Positions 52,675 to 61,058 of a DNA stretch of 64,000 bases are shown here, piece after piece (position 1 is the first letter of the stretch; the number at the start of each line of letters is the position of its first letter). The DNA is from DSYU01 sp964437595. Its GTDB lineage: Bacteria > Chloroflexota > Anaerolineae > Anaerolineales > Anaerolineaceae. The position numbers and the translations under genes were made by a program. The notes beneath the pieces were generated by a model. The model was not told the origin of the DNA. It did no database searches and was given only the letters and a program-made list of their open reading frames with translations. The DNA lies in NCBI GenBank assembly GCA_964437595.1, contig CAYTHO010000003.1, positions 1 through 64,000 of the forward strand, in the 5' to 3' direction.

Positions 52675-52915
52675 TTTTTGACCCTTTATTGTTCACCCTG
52701 GATCATTTTGTTATGGCTTACAAGATTTCGGATAACCGGTGGAGAATTGGCCTGATGGTGGTTTGTATGTTTCCCCCTAAATGATGGTTAATAACGGATA
52801 TACAATCGTATCGTAACCGGTTAAATAACAGTTTTCAAGCAGTTTGAGGCGAATTTATTAAAAAATTACGAATTTTTTATATGGTACCCGCGTAATAAGA
52901 CTGTGAAAAAAATGA

Positions 52916-52944
52916 TTGACGCGCTTTCTTTCCTCCGGTATAAT
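52916..52944 (+). promoter_or_regulatory. Promoter of the second valS
   Basis: TTGACG (52916-52921), 17 bases, TATAAT (52939-52944), the same hexamers and spacing as the T-box valS promoter. Predicted start near 52951. The rest of the gap 52675-52915 is A/T-rich with nothing clear. Confidence 0.8.
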
Positions 52945-53016
52945 TCCGTTCGTACCACGGAAGACACTCTCTTTCGTCCTCGGAGGAAGCTTCCTCTTGG
53001 ATGGGAGAGATTTTTC
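52945..53016 (+). promoter_or_regulatory. Truncated, apparently decayed T-box leader before the second valS
   Basis: The leader contains TACCACGGAAG, seven bases, then CTTTCGTCCTCG. The intact T-box at 45809 has TACCGCGGAAG, seven bases, CTTTCGTCCTCG. The tRNA-pairing TGGT is TCGT here, and stem I and the specifier are missing because the promoter lies directly upstream. A hairpin (CTCTC 52967-52971 with GAGAG 53005-53009, and an inner palindrome GAGGAAGCTTCCTC at 52983-52996) with a T-run (53011-53015) remains, so it may act as an attenuator or be silent. Confidence 0.7.
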
Positions 53017-53032
53017 ATTAACGGAGCGACGC

Positions 53033-55762
53033 ATGCCAGCACACGAACTACCCAAAGCGTATGATTTTCGCCAGACCGAACAGCGAATTTATGAATGGTG
53101 GGAAAAGAGCGGATATTTCAAGCCAGCCAATGATCCGAGCCAGCCAGGCTTTGATCCCACGAAGAAGCCTTTCGTTATCTCCATTCCACCGCCCAACGTC
53201 ACCGGCGAGCTTCACCTGGGGCATGCCATGTTTGTGTCGATGGAAGATTTGATGATCCGCTACCACCGCATGAAGGGCATCCCCGCTTTGTGGGTGCCGG
53301 GTACGGACCATGCCGGCATTGCCACCCAGCTGCAGGTGGAAAAAATGCTGGCAAAAGAAGGCACCAGCCGCGATGACCTGGGCCGGGAGGAATTCATCCG
53401 GCGCACATGGGAGTGGAAAGAGAAATACGGCGGCATCATCACTCGCCAGATCCGCCGCCTGGGTGCATCCTGTGACTGGGACCGCGAGCGCTTCACCCTC
53501 GACCCAGGCCTTTCAAAAGCCGTACGCGAAGCGTTTTTGCGGCTGTACGAAAAAGGCCTGATCTACCGCGGCCCGCGCATGATCAACTGGTCGCCTGGGC
53601 TGAAGACGGCGGTGTCGGACCTGGAAGTAGAATACACCCAGGAACCGGGCAAGCTGTATTATTTCAAGTACATGCTGGCGGATGGTTCCGGAGATTTCAT
53701 CCCGGTCGCCACTACCCGCCCTGAAACGATCCTGGGCGATACCGCGGTGGCTGTGCATCCGGAAGACGAGCGCTACCGCAGGTTCGTTGGGCAGAAGGTA
53801 ATCGTCCCCATTCTTGGGCGGCAGGTGCCGGTAATCGCGGATGATTATGTGGACCGCGCGTTCGGCACGGGGGCCTTGAAGATTACCCCGGGCCACGACC
53901 CCAACGATTACGCCATCGGCCAGCGGCATAATTTGGCGTTGATCTCCATGCTCGACAAAGAAGCGCGCGTCAATGAGAACGGCGGTACCTACGCCGGGAT
54001 GGACCGTTTTGAGGCGCGCAAGAAGCTGTGGGCCGATATGGAGTCCGCCGGGCTGGTAATCAAGGAAGAAGCGTACGTGCTCAACGTTCCGCGCTCGCAG
54101 CGTGGGGGAGAGATCGTTGAGCCGATGGTATCGACGCAGTGGTTTGTTTCCATTGCGCCGCTGGCCGAAGCCGCGCTGGAAGCCGTGCGCGATGGGCGCA
54201 TCCGCATTGTGCCGGAGCGCTTTACCAAGGTGTACTATAACTGGCTGGAGAACATCGAAGATTGGTGCATCAGCCGCCAGTTGTGGTGGGGGCACCGCAT
54301 TCCGGTGTGGTACTGCAAAGACTGCGGCGAGATGATCGTCGCCCGTGAAGAGCCAAAGCAGTGCCCCAAGTGCGGCGGCGTGCTGGAGCAGGACACAGAT
54401 GTGCTGGATACCTGGTTCTCATCGGGCCTGTGGCCTTTCTCGACCCTGGGCTGGCCTGACGAAACCCCGGACTACAAATACTTTTATCCCACCTCGGTCA
54501 TGGAAACCGGCTACGATATTCTCTTCTTCTGGGTGGCCCGCATGATTATGGATGGGATGGAATTCACCGGCCAGGTACCATTCCATACGGTGTACCTGCA
54601 CGGCCTGATCCGCGACGAGCACGGCCAGAAGATGTCGAAAACTAAGGGCAATGTGATCGACCCGCTGGTGGTGATGAATGAGATGGGCACGGATGCCCTG
54701 CGCTTCACCCTGCTGGTCGGCGCGACCCCGGGCAACGATATGAACCTATCGCTGGCCAAGGTAGAGGCAAACCGCAACTTCGCGAATAAGATGTGGAATG
54801 CCGGGCGTTTTGTGGTCGGCGCGCTTGCTAACGCGCCCGAAACACCGCAGGGCCAGCCGGACTGGACCCTGGCGGACTCCTGGATCTGGGCGCGGCTGCA
54901 GGAATTAATCCGCGACGTCGAGCGGTTGTTTTCTAATTACCAGTACGGCGAAGCCGGGCGGCAGATTTATGAGTTCTTCTGGAATGAGTTCGCGGATTGG
55001 TACGTTGAGATTGCCAAGCTGCAGATGTCTGGCGGCGGCGACCGGGCCTTTTATACCGCATCTACGCTGGTGCGGGTATTAGACGCCTGCCTGCGGCTGT
55101 TGCATCCGTTTACTCCATTCGTGACCGAATCGCTGTGGGGGCACTTGCGCGAGGCGCTTGTCGAAAAAAGCTTGGCTTACGTCACCTGCATAGGCGAATC
55201 CTGGGTGGATGCCGCGCAGAAAGAGCCGGCCCTGATCATCGCCCGTTTCCCCGAGCCGCAGGACCTGCAGGGCTGGGAAGCGCAGAAGGTGGCGGATTTC
55301 AACCTGGTGCAGGAAGTGGTCCGCGCCATTCGCAACCTGCGCACAGAGAAGCGCGTGCCGCCTGGCCGTAAGCTACCCGCTGTTCTGGCGGGTGGCGACC
55401 GGGCCTTGATGCTCAATGCACAGCGTGATACCATTGCTTACCTGAGCGGCGTGGACGTGGAGCGTTTCGAAATCGTTGATGCCGTAGCGGAAAAACCGCA
55501 AAATGCTTCAGCGGTAACCGTTGTGGGGGTGGAAATATACCTGTCTCTCGAAGGGTTGGTAGACACCGAAGCGGAGAAGGCGCGCCTGCAGAAAGAACTG
55601 CAGGAGAACGAGAGCCAGATTCAACGCCTGGAAAGTTTACTGAACGGGGCCTTTGCGCAGCGCGCGCCGGCAAACGTGGTAGAGCGCGAGCGGCAAAAAC
55701 TGGCAACCTACATCGAAACGGCTGCGAGCCTTCGGGAGCAGTTGAGGGCGTATTCGCAATAA
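53033..55762 (+). CDS. valS: Valyl-tRNA synthetase, bacterial-type
   Basis: A 909-residue ValRS of normal bacterial form. NVTGELHLGHAMF (HIGH) is near residue 59 and KMSKTKGNVIDP near 532. The CP1 editing domain has TTRPET and GHDPNDYAIG. It ends in a coiled-coil arm (~845-909, TEAEKARLQKELQENESQIQRLESLL). It charges tRNA-Val and edits threonine. The ATG at 53033 follows CGGAG; an open frame upstream contains the leader hairpin and is not coding. This is the housekeeping-looking copy. Confidence 0.96.
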   Translation: MPAHELPKAYDFRQTEQRIYEWWEKSGYFKPANDPSQPGFDPTKKPFVISIPPPNVTGELHLGHAMFVSMEDLMIRYHRMKGIPALWVPGTDHAGIATQLQVEKMLAKEGTSRDDLGREEFIRRTWEWKEKYGGIITRQIRRLGASCDWDRERFTLDPGLSKAVREAFLRLYEKGLIYRGPRMINWSPGLKTAVSDLEVEYTQEPGKLYYFKYMLADGSGDFIPVATTRPETILGDTAVAVHPEDERYRRFVGQKVIVPILGRQVPVIADDYVDRAFGTGALKITPGHDPNDYAIGQRHNLALISMLDKEARVNENGGTYAGMDRFEARKKLWADMESAGLVIKEEAYVLNVPRSQRGGEIVEPMVSTQWFVSIAPLAEAALEAVRDGRIRIVPERFTKVYYNWLENIEDWCISRQLWWGHRIPVWYCKDCGEMIVAREEPKQCPKCGGVLEQDTDVLDTWFSSGLWPFSTLGWPDETPDYKYFYPTSVMETGYDILFFWVARMIMDGMEFTGQVPFHTVYLHGLIRDEHGQKMSKTKGNVIDPLVVMNEMGTDALRFTLLVGATPGNDMNLSLAKVEANRNFANKMWNAGRFVVGALANAPETPQGQPDWTLADSWIWARLQELIRDVERLFSNYQYGEAGRQIYEFFWNEFADWYVEIAKLQMSGGGDRAFYTASTLVRVLDACLRLLHPFTPFVTESLWGHLREALVEKSLAYVTCIGESWVDAAQKEPALIIARFPEPQDLQGWEAQKVADFNLVQEVVRAIRNLRTEKRVPPGRKLPAVLAGGDRALMLNAQRDTIAYLSGVDVERFEIVDAVAEKPQNASAVTVVGVEIYLSLEGLVDTEAEKARLQKELQENESQIQRLESLLNGAFAQRAPANVVERERQKLATYIETAASLREQLRAYSQ

Positions 55763-55773
55763 GGTCATAAAAA

Positions 55774-56361
55774 GTGCAGTTTCAATTACCCCAGGACCTG
55801 GGATTGTGGGCCTACCTGCTGCTCGCCTTGCTGGTGATGGTGGAGGGGCCTATCGTTACATTAGCAGGAGCAGTTGCGGCCTCAGCCGGGTATATGGCGC
55901 CGGTGGGAGTTTTCGCCGCTGCATCTGCGGGGAACTTGACCGCCGATCTTCTTTGGTATACTCTAGGGTATCTTGGAAAGATGGAGTGGCTGCATCGCTA
56001 TGGCCGCTGGTTTGGACTGCGTGAGGAGTTTATTCGCCGGTTTGACCGCGATATTCAGGCCCACGCCGCCAAAGTACTTTTAATTGCCAAGCTCACGCTG
56101 GGTTTTACCATTCCCACGCTGATCGCCACCGGGCTCTCGAAAGTGCCGATGCGGCGCTGGCTGGGGTTCCTGGCTTTGGGTGAAACCATCTGGACGGGTT
56201 CTCTTGTGGCGCTTGGCTTCTTTCTTGGAAGTTACGTTCAGCAGCTCGAACGCGGCCTGGAGATTATCACGCTTGTAGGATCGCTGCTGTTCATCGGGTT
56301 CCTGGTCTATTACATATCCCGTATCCGCAGGCGCAGTTCAGGCAGCGCTGGCGATCCGTGA
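55774..56361 (+). CDS. DedA/SNARE-associated (VTT-domain) membrane protein
   Basis: A 195-residue protein of the DedA family with about five hydrophobic segments. The family block VEGPIVTLAGAVAASAGY and the C-terminal signature FTIPTLIATGLSKVPMRRWLGFLALGETIW are visible. DedA proteins are proposed to flip or recycle lipid carriers such as undecaprenyl phosphate. Start is GTG at 55774, after AAGG. It follows valS by 11 bases on the same strand. Confidence 0.87.
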   Translation: MQFQLPQDLGLWAYLLLALLVMVEGPIVTLAGAVAASAGYMAPVGVFAAASAGNLTADLLWYTLGYLGKMEWLHRYGRWFGLREEFIRRFDRDIQAHAAKVLLIAKLTLGFTIPTLIATGLSKVPMRRWLGFLALGETIWTGSLVALGFFLGSYVQQLERGLEIITLVGSLLFIGFLVYYISRIRRRSSGSAGDP

Positions 56362-56406
56362 TTTTTTCCGGAACAGGGGCGAAATCACCGGAAGGAAGGC
56401 ATTCGA

Positions 56407-57645
56407 ATGCGTATCGCAATTTCTGGACAGACCTATTATCCTGGCAACAATGGCCAGGCGATTTTCACCATTCACCTTGCGGAGGGGCTGGCAAGGGCAG
56501 GGCACGAAGTGCACGTTATAACGCCCAGTTGGAAGTGGCAGTATGTTCATGAGATCATTCATGGCGTTCATATTCATAAGGTGCGCTCTGTCAATTTCCG
56601 GTGGGTCCATCCAGAAGCGAGTATCGCCCTTTTCCCGGGCAGCCAGATTCAAAGGGTCTTTCGAGAATATAGGCCGGACCTTATCCATCTCCAGGATCAT
56701 TACTTCCTTTCAAGAGATGTTTACCTTGCTGCAAGCCGGATGCATATTCCGGTGGTAGGAACGAACCATTTCTTACCAGGAAATCAACTGCCTTATTTGC
56801 GCATGATCCCCCTCCCGGTGCGTTTGAAAACATTCATCTTATGGAATTTAATGCTCTGGACGTACAACAACCTGGTGATGGTAACCACGCCCACGGAAAC
56901 AGCCGCTCGGATACTCCGTCGGCAGAACATCGCCCCGCGCGTCGCCGCGATTTCATGCGGCGTTGATACCCATCGTTTCCATCCTTCTCAAGACCTGGAT
57001 CGGGCGAGTGCGTGCCGGAAATTTGGCTTGGACCCGGAAAAGGTGCTGCTTCTGTATGTGGGCCGCCTGGATGGTGAAAAACGGGTGGACCTGCTGCTGC
57101 GCGGCCTGGCGCAATTGGCGAAGGAAGGCCGCACCGATATTCAACTGGCCGTAGCGGGGCAGGGTGCGGCAGCCAGCGAACTGCGGCTGCTGGCTCAGCG
57201 GCTGAAGTTGGACCAGCAGGTGCGGTTTTTGGGCTACGTGGAAAATAACCTGCTCCCGCTTCTTTATCAAACCTGCCACATCTTCTGCATGCCTTCGCCT
57301 GAGGAATTGCAGAGCATCGCCACGCTGGAAGCGATGGCTGCCGGGCGACCGGTGCTGGCGGCTAACGCCCGCGCGCTGCCTGAATTGGTGACGCATGGCA
57401 AGAATGGCTATTTGTTCGAGCCTGGCAGCGTTGAAGCGGTCGCGGCGGGCATGGATTACCTGATGGGCAGCCGCCCGGCCTGGGACCAGATGGGCCAGGA
57501 GAGCCGCGCCCGGGCGCTGACGCACGGCATCGGAAACACCATCCGCCGGTACGAAACGTTCTACGAACGGTCGATTGACCTATACCGGCGGCGCGAAGGC
57601 GCGCGCTGGGTGGTTCCATCCTCGCGAAACGTGGATGTAGAATAA
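56407..57645 (+). CDS. Glycosyltransferase family 4
   Basis: A 412-residue GT-B enzyme. The N-terminal domain starts RIAISGQTYYPGNNGQAIFTIHLAEGLARAGHEVHVITP. The C-terminal GT4 core has LLYVGRLDGEKRVDLLL, VRFLGYVENNLLPLLYQ and the donor motif SPEELQSIATLEAMAAGRPVLA. It moves a sugar from a nucleotide-sugar donor, perhaps onto a lipid. It resembles GDP-mannose-dependent PimB-like enzymes. It follows DedA closely and ends four bases from the convergent next gene. Confidence 0.92.
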   Translation: MRIAISGQTYYPGNNGQAIFTIHLAEGLARAGHEVHVITPSWKWQYVHEIIHGVHIHKVRSVNFRWVHPEASIALFPGSQIQRVFREYRPDLIHLQDHYFLSRDVYLAASRMHIPVVGTNHFLPGNQLPYLRMIPLPVRLKTFILWNLMLWTYNNLVMVTTPTETAARILRRQNIAPRVAAISCGVDTHRFHPSQDLDRASACRKFGLDPEKVLLLYVGRLDGEKRVDLLLRGLAQLAKEGRTDIQLAVAGQGAAASELRLLAQRLKLDQQVRFLGYVENNLLPLLYQTCHIFCMPSPEELQSIATLEAMAAGRPVLAANARALPELVTHGKNGYLFEPGSVEAVAAGMDYLMGSRPAWDQMGQESRARALTHGIGNTIRRYETFYERSIDLYRRREGARWVVPSSRNVDVE

Positions 57646-57649
57646 GCCT

Positions 57650-58459
57650 TCAGCGATTCGTGGGGCGTTTCCAGAAAACCTGGGCCAGCACAGCAGCGCC
57701 AGCCGCTATCAGGATCACCGGCCAGAGAACCGACAGCGCGCCATCCCTGGCAAAGAAAATGCCAAAGAGCGCGAATGCCACCAGGCTCCAGGCCAGCATG
57801 GAAAAACCTACCTTGCGGATGGTTCTGTCCTTCAAGAAGGCCAGGATCAGCCCAAGCCCCACAAACGCGGGGATCAGGGGCCAGGTATATGCCCAGGAAC
57901 CCCACGCCCCGCTGGATTTCTGCACGGACAGCAGCAGCCCTAACCCGCCCAGGATCGTTCCTGGAATAGCCAGCGGGCCGGTGCTGCTGATGAGCGCGCC
58001 CAGTAGGAACAGCACGCCCAACCCCCATATAATGGCTGGCCAGCTAATGGTGTCTCTGAACACCCACAGCGCCGCAGAGGCCAGCACTCCAAGGAACAGC
58101 CAGGCCCAGCTCAACCGCAGGTAGCGGACTCGCCCGGTTCCTTGCGGAATGCGGTCTATATAATCGTTCAGCAGCAGACCCCCGCCTACGGCTGAGATGA
58201 TCAACGGCCACAGAAAATACCAACTGTTCCATTGATGCGTCAGCGATTGGTACAGCAGAATGGACCCCAGCGCCAGGATCACCAGGCCGGAGATAATCGG
58301 CCAGCTTACCCTGTAGCGGGCCGCGACGGCCAGGAGAAACAGCCCGATGCATACCAGCAGCACCGGCCATGCGCCCGGCAGAAAATAGGTGACCAGGAAA
58401 AGGACGCCTAATCCAATCAACGCCAGGCCGGCGAAGAAAGAAGGTCGGTTGGTGTTCAT
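57650..58459 (-). CDS. Multi-pass membrane protein with repeated LiaF-TM/DUF5668-like units
   Basis: About 269 residues, nearly all membrane, with pairs of hydrophobic helices of the form GLALIGLGVLFLV...WPVLLVCIGLFLL repeated about four times (each with a W-P-[VI]-[LI] turn). This is the LiaF/DUF5668-like helix-pair motif. Function unknown, often envelope-stress related. ATG at 58459 follows GGAGG; the open frame upstream overlaps a hairpin. Confidence 0.75.
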   Translation of the reverse strand: MNTNRPSFFAGLALIGLGVLFLVTYFLPGAWPVLLVCIGLFLLAVAARYRVSWPIISGLVILALGSILLYQSLTHQWNSWYFLWPLIISAVGGGLLLNDYIDRIPQGTGRVRYLRLSWAWLFLGVLASAALWVFRDTISWPAIIWGLGVLFLLGALISSTGPLAIPGTILGGLGLLLSVQKSSGAWGSWAYTWPLIPAFVGLGLILAFLKDRTIRKVGFSMLAWSLVAFALFGIFFARDGALSVLWPVILIAAGAAVLAQVFWKRPTNR

Positions 58460-58477
58460 GTCGCCTCCGGCAGATGG

Positions 58478-58514
58478 CGAACGGGTGATCCTGTTGGGAC
58501 GGATCACCCGTTCG
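58478..58514. terminator. Hairpin between cyclophilin and membrane-protein genes
   Basis: Perfect 14-base arms CGAACGGGTGATCC / GGATCACCCGTTCG (58478-58491, 58501-58514), 9-base loop. No clear T-run on the minus strand. It follows the cyclophilin gene stop (58527). Confidence 0.55.
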
Positions 58515-58526
58515 AATTTCCTTTGC

Positions 58527-59012
58527 TTATTCTTCCCGGATGGTTACCCGGTTCATGGTGTCGCCCTGGCGGATGGCGTTCACCACATCCATGCCTTTGG
58601 TGACTTTCCCAAAAACTGTGTGCTTACCATTCAAGTGCGGCTGCGGAGAGTGGGTGATGAAGAACTGGCTGCCGTTGGTGTTCGGGCCAGCGTTTGCCAT
58701 GGACATTACACCGGCTTCGTGGATTAGGGGGTTGCCCCGCGTTTCATCCTCAAATTTGTAGCCCGGGCCGCCCATGCCGGTCCCGGTCGGGTCACCGCCC
58801 TGGACAACGAAATTGCTGATCACGCGGTGGAACTTAACGCCGTCGTAAAAGCCTTCGCGGGCCAGGAACACAAAGTTGTTGACCGTTTTCGGCGCGTGCT
58901 CGGGGAAGAATTGAAGCTCAATCTCCCCTTTATCCGTTTCGATTATGGCAAAATACTTTTTCTTTACTTCAATCCCCATGGCTGGGGGTGTTTTCCATTG
59001 TTTTGCGGGCAT
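58527..59012 (-). CDS. Peptidyl-prolyl cis-trans isomerase, cyclophilin type
   Basis: A 161-residue cyclophilin: FHRVISNFVVQGGDPTGTG, the catalytic Arg in KFHR, and MANAGPNTNGSQFFITHSPQPHLNGKHTVFGKV. His replaces the cyclosporin-binding Trp, as in many bacterial forms. It has no signal peptide, so it is cytoplasmic, and it speeds proline isomerisation in folding. The ATG at 59012 follows AAGGAG at seven bases; a longer upstream frame has no such site. Confidence 0.95.
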   Translation of the reverse strand: MPAKQWKTPPAMGIEVKKKYFAIIETDKGEIELQFFPEHAPKTVNNFVFLAREGFYDGVKFHRVISNFVVQGGDPTGTGMGGPGYKFEDETRGNPLIHEAGVMSMANAGPNTNGSQFFITHSPQPHLNGKHTVFGKVTKGMDVVNAIRQGDTMNRVTIREE

Positions 59013-59121
59013 GAAAATACTCCTTGAGTAAGATAGTTTGATTATAGCGTACGCGGTCAAGTTTACCGGTTCGGCTTAACGCAATTCACCAGTTTCGCAG
59101 AACCGGGTTTTGGTTCCGCAT

Positions 59122-59991
59122 CTACTGTTTCCTGGCGATCATCGAAAAGGTCAGCGGCACCTTTCCGCGAAGCTCGGGGCGCAGGTTGGGGAATAAGTCC
59201 CAATACGGATCGGGATGCTCCCCGAGGTATTCCACCTGCAAGCCGGCTTTGGTGAGGGCGTTGAAAATATCCATCAGGTTCCAGCCGCGTTCGTACTTAC
59301 GCGACTGCTTGTCCAGCGGAATGCCGATGCTGTCGCCGATGTACGTTGTTGGCCAGCCCACGGAGGTTTCGACCACTCCAAAATAGGAGGTGCCAGAATA
59401 CGTGTACACCTCGCCTTCCAGGTCGAACAGGAAGGCGGCGGGGTGGTCATCCAGCACATGGTAAATGGCGCCTGGCTTCAACAGCCGGAAAACGACCCTG
59501 GCATAAGCTTCCAGGTCATGCAGCCAGCACAGCGCTCCACGGCCCGTATACACCAGGTCGGCGGTCCCATCCAGTGCGTGCGGGGTATCAAGCACATCGC
59601 AGCGGTACCATTCGGCTTGCACGCCCAGCGCGGATGAAATCCGGCGGGCGTTTTCGATATGAACATCGGAGATATCCACCCCAACCACGCGCTTCACGCC
59701 CTCGTTCAACAGCGAAAGGGTATCCCTGCCCGAGGCGCACTGCAGGTGAATGGCCGTGTGGCACCAGGCGCTCAGGTCGCCCAGGTTGCGCCGTTCCACC
59801 GGGTGCAGGTTCGAATTCCCGGCCCGCAGAAAGGCAATGGTTTCGTCAATCGACTGCGTGTAATGGATGGCGCCCTCATTCCACCCGGCCCGGTTGGCTT
59901 CGTGCATGGCGCGTACCTCGTCTTCGTTCTGAGGGGGTGGAACTGCCTGGGACGGCGTGTAAGGTAACTGGTTTTCGGTGTGCTCTGGCAT
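59122..59991 (-). CDS. Class I SAM-dependent methyltransferase
   Basis: A 289-residue methyltransferase. The SAM loop is LQCASGRDTLSLLNEG, unusual in having CASG where most have CGxG; VGVDISDVHIENARRI is the acidic strand. Motif IV is DLVYTGRGALCWLHDL. The C-terminal ~90 residues have an aromatic-rich cap (YSGTSYFGVVETSVGWPTTY). It is found as a small-molecule methyltransferase in many bacteria; the substrate is unknown. It begins eight bases after the GT2 gene ends, so the two are likely cotranscribed. Confidence 0.85.
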   Translation of the reverse strand: MPEHTENQLPYTPSQAVPPPQNEDEVRAMHEANRAGWNEGAIHYTQSIDETIAFLRAGNSNLHPVERRNLGDLSAWCHTAIHLQCASGRDTLSLLNEGVKRVVGVDISDVHIENARRISSALGVQAEWYRCDVLDTPHALDGTADLVYTGRGALCWLHDLEAYARVVFRLLKPGAIYHVLDDHPAAFLFDLEGEVYTYSGTSYFGVVETSVGWPTTYIGDSIGIPLDKQSRKYERGWNLMDIFNALTKAGLQVEYLGEHPDPYWDLFPNLRPELRGKVPLTFSMIARKQ

Positions 59992-59998
59992 ACAACCT

Positions 59999-60706
59999 CT
60001 ATTTTCGTTTTATAGTGCGGCGGGTTTGAAACACCATGCGCAGAAAATGATACGCATGTCGCAGCGGACGGATATGGCTTTTTTCATCGCCATAGATGGT
60101 AGAAATCGGCACCCAATCCAGGCGGTAGTGGCTGCGTACACAGGTCACAATCATTTCAACTTCAAATTCGAAATTCGTCTCCCGCGACGCAAGCATGGCT
60201 TCCATCATTCGCCGGGAGAGCAGGCGGTAGCCAGATTGGTTGTCGGGGATGGTTTGGCCGGCAGCCCACGAGAACATCCAGGTGCCAATGGTGTTGGTGG
60301 TGCGGCGCAGCCTGGGCATGTAGCGGAAATCGCGCTGGCCGATGATTAAATCGGACTGCCGGTCGCGGAACATCTCCGTAAAGCGCGTGATCTCCGCCGG
60401 GTTGTGCTGCCCATCCGCATCCAGCATTACCACCGCGCTGCAGCCCTGGGCAAGGGCATGCGAAAACCCATTTACCAGGGCCGTCCCTTTGCCCTGGTTG
60501 GGCGTCTGGCGGAGCACCGTGGCTCCACTGGCTTCGGCCTCCGCTGCCGTGTTGTCCTGCGAACCATCATCGACCACCAAAACCGGTAATAATGGCCTGG
60601 TCTGCGCGACCACCTGGGCAATATGGCGGCTTTCGTTAAACGCCGGAATGACGGCGAGGATGGATAGGGGTTCGGAAGAGATCGTCAATTCATCGTTTTC
60701 CTCCAT
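59999..60706 (-). CDS. Glycosyltransferase family 2 (dolichyl-phosphate-mannose synthase-like)
   Basis: A 235-residue GT-A enzyme. It has SILAVIPAFNESRHI at the N-terminus, DDGSQDNT, QGKGTALVNGF, and the donor-binding DADGQHNP. The C-terminal region (LLSRRMMEAMLASRETNFEFEVEMIV) matches the polyprenyl-phosphate mannosyl/glucosyl synthase branch. It probably charges a lipid carrier with a sugar. No transmembrane tail is seen. The ATG is at 60706; a clear ribosome site is not visible. Confidence 0.9.
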   Translation of the reverse strand: MEENDELTISSEPLSILAVIPAFNESRHIAQVVAQTRPLLPVLVVDDGSQDNTAAEAEASGATVLRQTPNQGKGTALVNGFSHALAQGCSAVVMLDADGQHNPAEITRFTEMFRDRQSDLIIGQRDFRYMPRLRRTTNTIGTWMFSWAAGQTIPDNQSGYRLLSRRMMEAMLASRETNFEFEVEMIVTCVRSHYRLDWVPISTIYGDEKSHIRPLRHAYHFLRMVFQTRRTIKRK

Positions 60707-60963
60707 AGCATTTTACCAAAAATACAATAAAAGGGATATTTCCTGTTTATGGTACACCTGTTACTATATGCAGGGTAGGGTTTTCCCTATTTTGATGGTA
60801 GGGGGGTTCCCCATGGTGATTGCCGGGTCGCATCCTATAATTAAATATGGTAACTTGACGTGGGTTTACACCCACCTCTAGAACGGGAAAAATCCCTGGC
60901 GCCGGGGAGCCCAGCCCATAATGAATTTCGCGGTGTCTTGAGGTCATCTACATTCCGTTCTCA

Positions 60964-61001
60964 ATTCTGCCATTCACTTGGGGGCAAGTGAATGGCAGAA
61001 T
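60964..61001. repeat. Perfect inverted repeat upstream of the MoxR operon
   Basis: Perfect 16-base arms (60964-60979 and 60986-61001) flank a 6-base loop GGGGGC, 58 bases before the start codon at 61059. The 352-base gap 60707-61058 otherwise holds a small hairpin (GTGGGT / ACCCAC, 60860-60875) and a -10-like TATAAT at 60836-60841 without a good -35. Confidence 0.85.
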
Positions 61002-61058
61002 GATTTTAAAACGCATGGAAAACCTTCCATCACCCGTTTTCTTGATAAAATAGAGGGC

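Noticed and set aside
52916..53032. Extended start for the second valS
   Set aside because: The upstream frame covers the promoter and the leader hairpin, so it is not coding.
60978..61058. TTG start for the DUF4129 protein
   Set aside because: It lies in the perfect hairpin. The GTG at 61059 has a ribosome site and begins the signal anchor.
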